Assembly (NCBI GenBank): GCA_049324535.1
Contig: JBMOOG010000013.1
Location: 1 to 64,000, forward strand
Origin: JBMOOG01 sp049324535
GTDB lineage: Bacteria; Pseudomonadota; Alphaproteobacteria; Rhodobacterales; Rhodobacteraceae
DNA: 64,000 nucleotides
Direction: 5' to 3'
Part shown: piece after piece, positions 45,465 through 54,598 of the stretch
How positions within the stretch are numbered: the first letter of the stretch is position 1
Layout of the letters: each line of letters opens with the position of its first letter
Translations under genes and position numbers: made by a program
The notes under the pieces: model-generated
Told to the model about the DNA's origin: nothing
Database searches by the model: none
What the model saw: the letters and a program-made list of their open reading frames with translations, nothing else

Positions 45465-46235
45465 ATGACCGACATCATCCTGGAAACGCGCGGCCTGACC
45501 AAGCATTACGGGGGCGTCCATGCCCTGACGGACGCGGACTTCACCCTGCGCAAGGGCGAGCATGTCGCGATCATGGGCGACAACGGCGCGGGCAAGTCCA
45601 CCTTCGTGCGCCAGATCACCGGCGTCGAGCAGCCGACCCGCGGCAGCATCGTCTTCGACGGCCGCGAGGTCGCCTTCGCCTCGCCCATCGACGCCCGCGA
45701 GGCCGGGATCGAGACCGTGTTCCAGAACCTCGCGCTGGCCGACGATCTCGACGTGCCCTCGAACCTCTTTCTCGGCCGCGAGAAGGTGCGCTTCCGGCTC
45801 GGGCCGTTCTCGATCCTCGACTACCGGTCGATGCGCGAGGCGACGATGCGGGCGCTGGAAAAGACCGCAGTCAAGATCCCGAACCTGTCGAACACCATCC
45901 GCAACATGTCCGGCGGCCAGCGGCAATGCGTGGCCATCGCGCGCACGGCGGCGTTCGCGTCCAAGCTCGTGGTGATGGACGAACCCACCGCGGCGCTCGG
46001 GGTGCAGGAGACGGCGCAGGTCGAGGCGATCATCCGCACGATGAAGGAGGCGGGCGAATCGCTCATCCTCATCAGCCACAACATGCGCCAGGTCTTCGAT
46101 CTGGTGGACCGGATCGTGGTCTTCCGCCGCGGGCGGATCGTGGCGAACCTAAACCGCGACGAGACCGACGGCCAGGACGTGGTGGCCTACATCACCGGCG
46201 CCAAGACCGGCGCCGAATACGCCGGCGCGGCCTGA
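45465..46235 (+). CDS. Sugar ABC transporter ATP-binding protein (inositol)
   Basis: A 256-residue single-domain ABC ATPase. Most sugar importers of this class have two fused ATPase domains of about 500 residues; this one has one, as in a known short subgroup. Walker A is 'MGDNGAGKSTFVRQ', signature 'MSGGQRQCVAIAR', Walker B 'KLVVMDEPTAALG' and the H-loop histidine is in 'LILISHNMRQVFDL'. It energises inositol uptake with the neighbouring permease. Confidence 0.93.
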   Translation: MTDIILETRGLTKHYGGVHALTDADFTLRKGEHVAIMGDNGAGKSTFVRQITGVEQPTRGSIVFDGREVAFASPIDAREAGIETVFQNLALADDLDVPSNLFLGREKVRFRLGPFSILDYRSMREATMRALEKTAVKIPNLSNTIRNMSGGQRQCVAIARTAAFASKLVVMDEPTAALGVQETAQVEAIIRTMKEAGESLILISHNMRQVFDLVDRIVVFRRGRIVANLNRDETDGQDVVAYITGAKTGAEYAGAA

Positions 46236-46249
46236 GGGGGATACACGTC

Positions 46250-47149
46250 ATGAAGATCGCCCTCGACCCGTTCATGCATCGGCACCTTCCGCTCGAGGAG
46301 CTGCCGTTCAAGGTTAAGGAGCTCGGCTACGACTGGATCGAGCTCAGCCCGCGCGGCGACTTCCTCGAATGGTTCAAGGCGCCGCGGGTCTTTCCCGACC
46401 GGATCCGGAGCTTCAAGAAGGCGCTGTCGGATGCCGGGGTCGGCATCGCGTCGATCCTGCCGATGTACCGCTGGGCCTCGAACGACGAGACCGAGCGGCA
46501 GGCGGCGGTCCGGCACTGGCAGCGCGCGATCGAGATCGCGGTCGAGATGGGCGTGGACACGATGAACTCGGAGTTCGGGCGCGGCCCGCATCCCGACAAG
46601 GGCTCGTGCTACTGCTGCCACACCGGCTCGATGATCGAGGCCTGCGAGGACGCCTGGTGGCGGTCGATGGAGACGCTGGTGCCGATCCTCGAGCGCGAGG
46701 GCATCACCCTGCACATCGAGCCGCACCCCGAGGACTGGTGCGAGACGATCCAGCCGGCGCTCGACATCATCCGCACGGTGAATTCGAAACGGGTGCGGTT
46801 TCTCTACTGCGCGCCGCACACCTTCTACTTCGGCGACGACACAAGGGCGATGCTGCGCGCGGCGGCGGACGTGCTGGCGCATGTGCATGTAGGCGACACG
46901 TTCAACCACCGGGCCAGTTCCGGCCTGCGCTACATCCTCAACCCGCCGGGAACCCAGGCGCGCGTCCACCAGCACCTGAACATCGGGCAGGGCGAAGTGC
47001 CCTGGGACGACTTCTTCGGCACCCTGGCCGAGATCGGCTTTGCCGGAATCATGACCGCCTGCGTCTTCGCCTGGGAGGACAAGGCCGACCACTCCGGGCG
47101 CTTCATGCGCGCCGAAATGCAACGCTACATCGACACCTGCTGGAAGTGA
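46250..47149 (+). CDS. TIM-barrel sugar isomerase/epimerase-like protein (IolH-like)
   Basis: A 299-residue xylose isomerase-like TIM barrel (AP_endonuc_2 family). It starts 'MKIALDPFMHRHLPLEELPF' and continues with 'ELGYDWIELSPRGDFLEW'. Metal-binding acidic and histidine residues are placed in 'TMNSEFGRGPHP', 'ITLHIEPHPEDW', 'LAHVHVGDTFNHR' and 'HQHLNIGQGEVPWDDF'. The opening resembles B. subtilis IolH, a protein of inositol clusters with no settled reaction. An unusual cysteine group 'GSCYCCHTG' lies near residue 123. It follows the transporter genes and precedes iolG with a 10-base gap. Confidence 0.83.
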   Translation: MKIALDPFMHRHLPLEELPFKVKELGYDWIELSPRGDFLEWFKAPRVFPDRIRSFKKALSDAGVGIASILPMYRWASNDETERQAAVRHWQRAIEIAVEMGVDTMNSEFGRGPHPDKGSCYCCHTGSMIEACEDAWWRSMETLVPILEREGITLHIEPHPEDWCETIQPALDIIRTVNSKRVRFLYCAPHTFYFGDDTRAMLRAAADVLAHVHVGDTFNHRASSGLRYILNPPGTQARVHQHLNIGQGEVPWDDFFGTLAEIGFAGIMTACVFAWEDKADHSGRFMRAEMQRYIDTCWK

Positions 47150-47159
47150 GGAACGGACA

Positions 47160-48170
47160 ATGACGGTCAGGATCGGGGTCATCGGCACGGGCGCCATCGG
47201 GCGCGACCATGCCCGGCGCATCAATCAGGTGCTGGCGGGCGGCGCGGTCGTCGCGCTCTCCGACGTGAACCGCGCGGCCGCCGAGGCGGTGCGCGACGAG
47301 ATCGCGGGCGGCGCGCGGGTCCACGACACCGGCGAGGCGCTGATCGCCGATCCCGGGGTCGATGCGGTGCTGGTCTGTTCCTGGGGGCAGACGCACGAGC
47401 AATACGTGCTGGCGGCGATCGCGGCGGGCAAGCCCTGCTTCTGCGAGAAGCCGCTGGCCACCACGGCCGAGGGCGCGCGCCGCATCGTCGATGCCGAGGT
47501 GGCGGCCGGGCGGCGCTTGGTGCAGGTGGGCTTCATGCGCCGCTACGATGCGGGCTACGTCGCGCTCAAGCACGCCATCGCCACCCAGACCGGTGCGCCG
47601 CTGATGGTCCATGCCGCGCACCGCAACCCGCGCGTCGGCCCGAACTACGTGACGCCTATGGCGATCCACGACACGCTCATCCATGAAATCGACGTGTTCC
47701 GGTGGCTTCTGGACGACGACTACGTGTCGGCCCGGGTTGTGTTCCCGCGCAAGGCGGCACGGTCGCATGCGAATCTGCGCGATCCGCAGATCGTCACCCT
47801 GACCACCGCCAAGGGCGTGGTGATCGACACCGAGATCTTCGTGAACTGCCACTACGGCTACGACATCCAGTGCGAGGTGGTGGGCGAGGACGGGCTGGCG
47901 CGTCTGCCCGATCCGATGGCGGTGCCGGTCCGGGTGGACCGCCGCAACGCGACCGAGATCCTCTACGACTGGAAGGACCGTTTCATCGCGGCCTATGACA
48001 TCGAGCTGACCGATTTCCTGAGGGCCGCCGCCGAGGGCACGGTCTCGGGTCCGACCGCCTGGGACGGCTACATGGCCGCCGTGACCGCCGACGCCTGCGT
48101 CGCCGCGCAGGACCGCGAGGGCGAGGCCGTCGCGATCGCGCATCCCGCCCGTCCCGCGCTCTACGCCTGA
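47160..48170 (+). CDS. iolG: Inositol 2-dehydrogenase
   Basis: A 336-residue Gfo/Idh/MocA dehydrogenase matching inositol 2-dehydrogenase in length and sequence. It oxidises myo-inositol to 2-keto-myo-inositol with NAD, the first step of the pathway. The Rossmann motif is 'IGVIGTGAIGRDHARRIN', the catalytic lysine is in 'CFCEKPLATTAEGARR', and the substrate side has 'QVGFMRRYDAGYVALKHAI' and 'TPMAIHDTLIHEIDVFRWLL' with the conserved aspartate and histidine. It sits between two TIM-barrel genes in the iol operon. Confidence 0.93.
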   Translation: MTVRIGVIGTGAIGRDHARRINQVLAGGAVVALSDVNRAAAEAVRDEIAGGARVHDTGEALIADPGVDAVLVCSWGQTHEQYVLAAIAAGKPCFCEKPLATTAEGARRIVDAEVAAGRRLVQVGFMRRYDAGYVALKHAIATQTGAPLMVHAAHRNPRVGPNYVTPMAIHDTLIHEIDVFRWLLDDDYVSARVVFPRKAARSHANLRDPQIVTLTTAKGVVIDTEIFVNCHYGYDIQCEVVGEDGLARLPDPMAVPVRVDRRNATEILYDWKDRFIAAYDIELTDFLRAAAEGTVSGPTAWDGYMAAVTADACVAAQDREGEAVAIAHPARPALYA

Positions 48171-48180
48171 GGGAAGGACC

Positions 48181-48966
48181 ATGCGTTTCGCGATCAACCA
48201 CATTGCCGCACCGGGGCTCGCGCCCGCCGATTTCTTCGCGATGGCGCGGCGTCTCGGCGCGACCGAGGTCGAGATCCGCAACGACACCCCGGACGTGACG
48301 GGCCGCTGGACGCCCGAGGCGGTGAAGGACGCGGCCGGAGAGGCCGGGGTCACGATCCTGTCGATCAACGCGCTCTATCCGTTCAACCTCTGGTCGGGCG
48401 ACCTGCCGGCGCGGGCCGAGGCCCTGGCCGACTACGCCGCCGCCTGCGGGGCCAGGGCGGTGGTGATGTGCCCGCTGAACGACGGCCGGCCGGTCGGCCA
48501 TTCGCGCACGGTGGCCGCACTCGAAGCCTTCGCGCCGCTCCTGCGCGCGCGCGGCCTCGGCGGGCTGGTCGAGCCTTTGGGCTTTCCGGTCTCGTCGATG
48601 CGCACCAAGGGCGAGGCGGTGGCGGCGATCGAGGAGGCGGCGGGCTGGGACGTGTACCGGCTGCTGCACGACACCTTCCACCACCACCTCTCCGGCGAGA
48701 CCGCGATCTATCCCCGCCGCACCGGGCTTGTGCACATCTCGGGCGTCGCGGATCCGGCGGTTGCGGTCGCCGCGATGCTCGACGCGCACCGGGTGCTGGT
48801 CGATGACCGCGACCGGCTGGAGAACGTCGCCCAGATCCGGGCGCTGATCGCCGGCGGCTACGAGGGGCCGTTCAGTTTTGAACCCTTCGCGGCCGAGGTC
48901 CTTGAGCTGGCCGACCCGGAGACGGCGCTTGCGGACAGCATCGACCATCTGCGGGCGCGGATCTGA
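48181..48966 (+). CDS. TIM-barrel protein, IolI/IolE-like
   Basis: A 261-residue sugar-isomerase-type TIM barrel, shorter than the IolH-like protein and IolE. Typical segments: 'MRFAINHIAAPGLAPADFFA', 'GVTILSINALYPFNLW', 'ARAVVMCPLNDGRPVG', 'GLVEPLGFPVSSMRTKGEAV', 'LLHDTFHHHLSG' and 'YEGPFSFEPFAAEV'. The glutamate, aspartate, histidine and final glutamate form the usual metal site. It could be an inosose isomerase such as IolI, which interconverts 2-keto- and 1-keto-inositol. Family is sure, reaction is inferred. 20 bases before iolC. Confidence 0.85.
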   Translation: MRFAINHIAAPGLAPADFFAMARRLGATEVEIRNDTPDVTGRWTPEAVKDAAGEAGVTILSINALYPFNLWSGDLPARAEALADYAAACGARAVVMCPLNDGRPVGHSRTVAALEAFAPLLRARGLGGLVEPLGFPVSSMRTKGEAVAAIEEAAGWDVYRLLHDTFHHHLSGETAIYPRRTGLVHISGVADPAVAVAAMLDAHRVLVDDRDRLENVAQIRALIAGGYEGPFSFEPFAAEVLELADPETALADSIDHLRARI

Positions 48967-48986
48967 GACAGGGGAGCGCAACGGCG

Positions 48987-50909
48987 ATGAAGAGCCTCGA
49001 CGTCATCACCATCGGCCGCGCGAGTGTCGATCTCTACGGCGCGCAGGTGGGCGGGCGGCTCGAGGACATGGGTTCGTTCCGCAAATACATCGGCGGCAGC
49101 CCGACCAACATCGCCTGCGGGGCGGCGCGGCTGGGGCTGCGTTCGGGGCTCATCACCCGGGTGGGCGACGAGCACATGGGCCGCTTCATCCGCGAGCAGC
49201 TCCTGCGCGAGGGGGTGGACGTGCGGGGCGTGCGGACCGACCCCGAGCGGCTCAGCGCGCTGGTCATCCTGGGCATCCGCGACTCGGATCAGTTCCCGCT
49301 GATCTTCTACCGCGAGAACTGCGCCGACATGGCGCTCAGCGAGGACGACATCGACGAGGCGCTGATCGCGGACAGCCGGTCGGTGCTGGCCACCGGCACC
49401 CACCTCAGCCACCCGCGCACCGCGGCGGCCGTGCTGAAGGCGCTGCGGCTGGCGCGGGCGCATGGGGCACGGACGGCGCTCGACATCGACTACCGCCCGA
49501 ACCTCTGGGGCCTCGCCGGCCACGGCGACGGCGAAAGCCGCTTTGTCGAAAGCGCGCAGGTGACGGCGCGGCTTCAAGCCACGCTCGCCATGTTCGACCT
49601 GATCGTCGGCACCGAGGAAGAGTTCCACATCGCCGGCGGCACGACCGACACGCTGGCGGCGCTGCGCGCGGTGCGCGCGGTGACCGGGGCGACGCTGGTC
49701 TGCAAGCGGGGCGCGAAGGGTGCGGTGGCCTTCGAGGGGCCGATCCCCGACAGCCTCGATGCGGGGCAGGCCGGGCCGGGATTTCCGATCGAGGTCTTCA
49801 ACGTCCTCGGTGCGGGCGACGGCTTCTTCGCCGGGCTGCTCAAGGGCTGGCTCGACGGCGAGACCTGGCCCAAGGCCCTGGAATACGCCAACGCCTGCGG
49901 CGCCTTCGCGGTCAGCCGCCACGGCTGCACGCCGTCCTATCCCTCGCTCGAGGAGCTGCGCTTCTTCCTCGCGCGGGGCGTGGTGCGTCCCGACCTGCGC
50001 AACGACGCGGCGCTCGAGCAGATCCACTGGTCCACCAACCGCGCGCGGCGCGGCCTGCCCGACTGGCACGACATCCGCATCTTCGCCTTCGACCACCGCA
50101 AGCAGCTCGAGGACATGGCGGGCTACACCCCGCAGAAAGGCGCGCGCTTCAAGGACCTCTGCCTTGCGGCGGCGCGCGCGGTGCAGGCCGGGCGGCCGGG
50201 CTTCGGCATCCTCTGCGACGACCGGATCGGGCGGCGCGCGCTGCACGCGGCCTCGGGGACCGGGCTCTGGATCGGCCGGCCGGCCGAGCTGCCGGGATCG
50301 CGGCCGCTCGCGCTCGAGCCCGAGCTCGGCCCCGACGCGGGCGGGCTCGAGTCCTGGGCGCGCGAGGAGGTGGTGAAGGTCCTGTGCTTCGCCCACCCCG
50401 ACGACCCGCCCGAGATGCGGGCGGCGCAGGAGGCGACGGTCGCGCGCCTCTTTGCGGCGGCGCGGCGCAACGATCTGGAATTCCTGCTCGAGATCATCCC
50501 GTCGCGGGTCGGCCCCGTGCGCGAGGACACCACCGCCCGGCTCATCCGGCAGTTCTACGCGGCGGGGATCTACCCCGACTGGTGGAAGCTCGAACCGATG
50601 GACGGGCGGGCCGCCTGGGCCAAGGCCTGCGCGGCGATCGAGGAGAACGACCCCCACACCCGCGGCATCCTCGTCCTCGGTCTGGACGCCCCGCAGGACC
50701 GGCTGGCCGAAAGCTTCGCCGTGGCGGCCGGATTTCCCCTGGTCAAAGGCTTTGCGGTGGGGCGCACGATCTTCGGATCCGTGGCGCGGGCGTGGTTCGA
50801 GGGCGACCTCGGCGACGGCGAGGCGGTGGCCGAGATGGCGCGACGCTTTGGGCAGCTTGCGGCGATCTGGGACAAGGCACGGACGGAAGCGCGGGCCGTG
50901 GCCCGCTGA
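48987..50909 (+). CDS. iolC: 5-dehydro-2-deoxygluconokinase fused to DUF2090 domain
   Basis: A 640-residue fusion. Residues 1-320 are a PfkB-type kinase: 'DVITIGRASVDLYGAQVGGR', 'YIGGSPTNIACGAARLGLRS' and the catalytic 'VFNVLGAGDGFFAGLLKGW'. It phosphorylates 5-dehydro-2-deoxygluconate. Residues about 330-635 are the DUF2090 domain, an aldolase-like barrel ('FAFDHRKQLEDMAG', 'FGILCDDRIGRRALHAASG', 'WWKLEPMDGRAAWAKA'). Fusions like this are common in proteobacterial iol clusters. The second domain probably does the IolJ aldolase step, for which no separate gene is seen here. Confidence 0.93.
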   Translation: MKSLDVITIGRASVDLYGAQVGGRLEDMGSFRKYIGGSPTNIACGAARLGLRSGLITRVGDEHMGRFIREQLLREGVDVRGVRTDPERLSALVILGIRDSDQFPLIFYRENCADMALSEDDIDEALIADSRSVLATGTHLSHPRTAAAVLKALRLARAHGARTALDIDYRPNLWGLAGHGDGESRFVESAQVTARLQATLAMFDLIVGTEEEFHIAGGTTDTLAALRAVRAVTGATLVCKRGAKGAVAFEGPIPDSLDAGQAGPGFPIEVFNVLGAGDGFFAGLLKGWLDGETWPKALEYANACGAFAVSRHGCTPSYPSLEELRFFLARGVVRPDLRNDAALEQIHWSTNRARRGLPDWHDIRIFAFDHRKQLEDMAGYTPQKGARFKDLCLAAARAVQAGRPGFGILCDDRIGRRALHAASGTGLWIGRPAELPGSRPLALEPELGPDAGGLESWAREEVVKVLCFAHPDDPPEMRAAQEATVARLFAAARRNDLEFLLEIIPSRVGPVREDTTARLIRQFYAAGIYPDWWKLEPMDGRAAWAKACAAIEENDPHTRGILVLGLDAPQDRLAESFAVAAGFPLVKGFAVGRTIFGSVARAWFEGDLGDGEAVAEMARRFGQLAAIWDKARTEARAVAR

Positions 50910-50921
50910 AGGAGTGACGGC

Positions 50922-52757
50922 ATGGAAACGATCCGGCTGACGGCGGCACAGGCGATGGTGCGCTGGCTGAGCGTCCAGAGGAACGAGGAGGGCGCGCGCT
51001 TCATCGAGGGCGTATGGGCGATCTTCGGCCATGGCAACGTCGCCGGGCTGGGCGAGGCGCTGCACGGCATCGGCGACGCGCTGCCGACCTGGCGCGGGCA
51101 GAACGAGCAGACCATGGCCCATGCGGCGATCGCCTTCGCCAAGGCGCGCAAGCGGCGGCAGGCGATGGCGGTGTCGTCGTCGATCGGGCCGGGGGCGACC
51201 AACATGGTCACGGCGGCGGCGCTGGCGCATGTGAACCGGCTGCCGGTGCTGCTGATCCCCGGCGACGTCTTCGCCAACCGCCGCCCCGATCCGGTCCTTC
51301 AGCAGATCGAGGATTTCGACGACGGCACCGTCAGCGCAAGCGACTGCTTCCGCCCGGTCGTGCGCTACTTCGACCGCATCCAGCGCCCCGAACAGCTTCT
51401 CACCGCCCTGCCGCGGGCGATGGCGGTGATGACCGATCCGGCGAACTGCGGGCCGGTCTGCCTGTCGTTCTGCCAGGACGTGCAGGCCGAGGCCTTCGAC
51501 TGGCCCGCGGGCTTCTTCGCGCCGAAGGTCTGGCGCATCCGCCGTCCCGAGCCCGACCCGCGCGAGGTGGCGGAGGTGGCGGCGATGATCCGCGCCGCGT
51601 CGGCGCCGGTGATCGTCTCGGGCGGCGGCGTGATCTATTCGGGCGCCGAGGCCGAGCTTGCGGCCTTTGCGGCCGCCCACAACATCCCCTTCGTCGAGAC
51701 CCAGGCCGGAAAGGGCGCCGTCGGCTGGGACGACGCCTTCAACTTCGGCTCGCCCGGCGTCACCGGGTCGGCCTGCGGCAACGCGCTCTGCGCGCGCGCC
51801 GATCTGGTCATCGGGGTGGGCACGCGGTTCCAGGACTTCACCACCGGATCCTGGGCGGTCTTTTCGAACCCCGCGCGCCGGCTGGTGTCCATCAACCTCG
51901 CGCCCTTCGATGCGGTGAAGCACGGCGCGGTGCCGGTGGTGGCGGATGCGAAGACGACGCTCGCGCGCCTGACCGCGGCGCTCGGCGGCCACCGGGCACC
52001 CGCCTTCGACGCGCAGTCCGGGCTCGACTGGCACGCGGAGGTGGCCCGCGTCACCGCCGCGCCCGAGCAGGATCTGCCGAACCATCTGCCGACCGACGCG
52101 CAGGTGATCGGCGCGGTCCAGCGCGTGGCGACGAAGGACACGCTGGTCATGTGCGCGGCCGGCACCATGCCCGGCGCCCTTCAGGTTCTCTGGCAGGCGG
52201 CGGCGGGCGGCTATCACATGGAATACGGCTATTCCTGCATGGGCTACGAGATCGCCGGCGCGATGGGCATCAAGCTTGCGGCCCCGGACAAGGAGGTGGT
52301 CTGCTTCGTCGGCGACGGCAGCTACATGATGGCCAACTCCGAGCTGGCCACCGCGGTGATGCGGCGTGTGCCCTTCACGGTGGTGCTGACCGACAACCGC
52401 GGCTACGGCTGCATCAACCGGCTCCAGCAGGAATGCGGCGGCGCGCCCTTCAACAACCTCTACGTCGACAGCAACGTCGAGGCCCAGCCCGCGATCGACT
52501 TCGTGGCCCATGCCGCCGCGATGGGGGCGGTGGCGGAAAAGGCCTCGGGCATCGCCGACCTCGAGGCGCGGATCCGCGCCGCCCGGGGCCGCGACGTGCC
52601 GACGGTTATCGTGATCGACACCGATCCCGCGCCGGGGACCGGCGCCGGCGGGGCCTGGTGGGACGTGGCGGTGCCGCAGGCCGGCGGGCCCGAGCGGCTG
52701 GAACGCGCCCGCGAACGCTACGCCGAGGGCCGCGCGGGCCAGCGGGTCGTGGATTGA
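50922..52757 (+). CDS. iolD: 3D-(3,5/4)-trihydroxycyclohexane-1,2-dione hydrolase
   Basis: A 611-residue thiamine-diphosphate enzyme of the acetolactate-synthase fold that opens the inositol ring. The N-terminal domain begins 'IRLTAAQAMVRWLSVQRNEE' with 'GVWAIFGHGNVAGLGEAL'. The TPP-binding domain carries 'VVCFVGDGSYMMANSELATA' and 'VVLTDNRGYGCINRLQQECG'. The second position of the active loop 'IGPGATNMVTAAALAHVNRL' fits the family. Length matches IolD. 12 bases after iolC, 58 before iolE. Confidence 0.95.
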   Translation: METIRLTAAQAMVRWLSVQRNEEGARFIEGVWAIFGHGNVAGLGEALHGIGDALPTWRGQNEQTMAHAAIAFAKARKRRQAMAVSSSIGPGATNMVTAAALAHVNRLPVLLIPGDVFANRRPDPVLQQIEDFDDGTVSASDCFRPVVRYFDRIQRPEQLLTALPRAMAVMTDPANCGPVCLSFCQDVQAEAFDWPAGFFAPKVWRIRRPEPDPREVAEVAAMIRAASAPVIVSGGGVIYSGAEAELAAFAAAHNIPFVETQAGKGAVGWDDAFNFGSPGVTGSACGNALCARADLVIGVGTRFQDFTTGSWAVFSNPARRLVSINLAPFDAVKHGAVPVVADAKTTLARLTAALGGHRAPAFDAQSGLDWHAEVARVTAAPEQDLPNHLPTDAQVIGAVQRVATKDTLVMCAAGTMPGALQVLWQAAAGGYHMEYGYSCMGYEIAGAMGIKLAAPDKEVVCFVGDGSYMMANSELATAVMRRVPFTVVLTDNRGYGCINRLQQECGGAPFNNLYVDSNVEAQPAIDFVAHAAAMGAVAEKASGIADLEARIRAARGRDVPTVIVIDTDPAPGTGAGGAWWDVAVPQAGGPERLERARERYAEGRAGQRVVD

Positions 52758-52815
52758 CGACGCCCGGGGGAGGAACCCGCCGGGCGCAGGACAGAACAGT
52801 ATCAGGGAGCGAGGC

Positions 52816-53718
52816 ATGATCCTCTACGGCACCAATCCGATCGCCTGGGCCAACGACGACGACCCGTCGATCGGGGCCGACATTCCGACCGACCAGATCC
52901 TGCACGAGGCGGGCGAGGTGATCGGCTTCGACGGGATCGAGAACGGCCACCGCTGGCCGGCCGACCCCGAGGCGCTGAAGGCGCTTCTGGCCCGCTACGG
53001 GCTGAAATTCGTATCGGGCTGGTATTCGACGAACCTTCTCGTCCGGCCGGTGGCCGAGGAGATCGCGGCGGTGCAGGAGCATCTGGCGAAGCTCAAGGTC
53101 AACGGCTGCACGGTCTGCATCGTCGCGGAATGCTCGAACACCGTCCACGGCAACCCGGCGGTACCGGTGAACGACCGGCCGCGGCTGTCGCCCGACGCGA
53201 TGCGCGCCTTCGGCGCCCGGATCGAGGAGTTCGCCCGGTATCTGGCGGGCGAGGGCATCACGCTGGTCTATCACCACCACATGGGGACCGTGGTCGAGAC
53301 GCCCGACGAGATCGACGCCTTCATGGCCGCGACCGGGCCGGCGACGCATCTGCTCTTCGACGCGGGCCACTGCGCCTTCGGCGGCGGCGACCCCGAGGCG
53401 GTGCTGCGCCGGCACGTCGGGCGGGTGCGGCACTTTCACGCCAAGAACATCCGGCGTGCAGTCTGCGACCGGGTGCGCGCCGAGAGGATGAGCTTTCTCG
53501 ACGGGGTGCTGGCCGGGGCCTTCACGGTGCCCGGCGATCCCGAGGGGGCGATCGACTTTGCGCCGCTGATGGCGATCCTCGCGGATGCGGGCTATGACGG
53601 GTGGCTGGTGATCGAGGCCGAGCAGGACCCGAAGCTTCGCAATCCGCTGAAATACCAGTCGATGGGGCTCGCGGCGCTGAAGGCGGCGGCGCGGGCGGCG
53701 GGGCTTGACCGCGGGTAG
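52816..53718 (+). CDS. iolE: Myo-inosose-2 dehydratase
   Basis: A 300-residue TIM-barrel dehydratase acting on 2-keto-myo-inositol. It opens 'MILYGTNPIAWANDDDPSIG', then 'QILHEAGEVIGFDGIENGHR' and 'LLARYGLKFVSGWYSTNLL', all IolE hallmarks. Metal residues lie in 'ITLVYHHHMGTVVETPDEID', 'LLFDAGHCAFGGGDPEAVL', 'VRHFHAKNI' and 'LVIEAEQDP'. Standard length. A GGGAG site precedes the ATG. Confidence 0.95.
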   Translation: MILYGTNPIAWANDDDPSIGADIPTDQILHEAGEVIGFDGIENGHRWPADPEALKALLARYGLKFVSGWYSTNLLVRPVAEEIAAVQEHLAKLKVNGCTVCIVAECSNTVHGNPAVPVNDRPRLSPDAMRAFGARIEEFARYLAGEGITLVYHHHMGTVVETPDEIDAFMAATGPATHLLFDAGHCAFGGGDPEAVLRRHVGRVRHFHAKNIRRAVCDRVRAERMSFLDGVLAGAFTVPGDPEGAIDFAPLMAILADAGYDGWLVIEAEQDPKLRNPLKYQSMGLAALKAAARAAGLDRG

Positions 53719-53788
53719 GGACGCGCGCCCGGCGCCCCCCGCGGCCGCCCGGCCCCGGACGACTCTCCGACGTGAAAGGACCGACGCC

Positions 53789-54589
53789 ATGTCTTCCCTG
53801 CTGCGCAGACCCTTCGGCACCCATGGCAAGGTGCACGCGATCACCCCGGCGACGGCTGGGTGGCGCTATGTGGGCTTCGGGCTCTACCGGCTGAGGGCCG
53901 GCGAGCGCGCGGCCGAAGCCACCGGCGAGTACGAGGCGATCCTGGTCCTGGTCGAGGGCAAGGCCCGCATCCGCGGCGCCGGGCAGGACTGGGGCGTCCT
54001 CGGCGACCGGATGGATGTCTTCGAGAGGACGCCGCCCCATGCGCTCTACCTGCCGGCCGGCGAGGAATGGGAGGCGGTGGCCGAGACCGACTGCACGCTG
54101 GCCGTCTGTCTGGCGCCGGGTGGGCGCGGGCATCCGGCCCGCCGTCTCGGGCCCGAGGGCATCACCGCGATCGCGCGCGGCGAGGGATCGAACCTGCGCC
54201 ACATCCACAACATCGCGATGGAGGACGCGGACGTGGCCGACCGCCTGCTGGTGACCGAGGTGTTCACCCCGGCCGGCAACTGGTCGTCCTATCCCAGCCA
54301 CCGGCACGACGAGGACAACTTCCCGCGCATCACCTATCTGGAAGAGACCTATTACCACCGGCTGAACCCGGTGCAGGGCTTCGGGATCCAGCGGGTCTAC
54401 ACCGAGGACGGGACGCTGGACGAGACGATGGCGGTGCGCAACCACGATGTCGTGCTGGTGCCGCGCGGGCATCACCCCTGCGGCGCACCGCATGGCTATG
54501 AGCTCTATTACCTGAACGTGATGGCCGGACCGCTGCGCAAGTGGCGCTTTCAGCCCGACCCGGACCACGCCTGGCTGATGCCGCGCTGA
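53789..54589 (+). CDS. iolB: 5-deoxy-glucuronate isomerase
   Basis: A 266-residue cupin enzyme that turns 5-deoxy-glucuronate into 5-dehydro-2-deoxygluconate, the substrate of IolC. The family blocks are 'RRPFGTHGKVHAITPATAGW', 'YEAILVLVEGKARIRGAG', 'TEVFTPAGNWSSYPSHRHDE', followed by 'DNFPRITYLEETYYHRLNP', and 'VLVPRGHHPCGAPHGYELYY' with the metal histidines. AAAGGA ribosome site. It ends the inositol operon; the final pathway gene iolA (methylmalonate-semialdehyde dehydrogenase) is not in the window. Confidence 0.96.
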   Translation: MSSLLRRPFGTHGKVHAITPATAGWRYVGFGLYRLRAGERAAEATGEYEAILVLVEGKARIRGAGQDWGVLGDRMDVFERTPPHALYLPAGEEWEAVAETDCTLAVCLAPGGRGHPARRLGPEGITAIARGEGSNLRHIHNIAMEDADVADRLLVTEVFTPAGNWSSYPSHRHDEDNFPRITYLEETYYHRLNPVQGFGIQRVYTEDGTLDETMAVRNHDVVLVPRGHHPCGAPHGYELYYLNVMAGPLRKWRFQPDPDHAWLMPR

Positions 54590-54598
54590 CGGACCGGC

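Noticed and set aside
48858..52817. Very long open frame (over 1300 codons) antisense to iolC and iolD
   Set aside because: In DNA of this GC content long stop-free frames arise opposite real genes. The translation is rich in R, H, G and A without any family motif, while the plus strand encodes clear enzymes.
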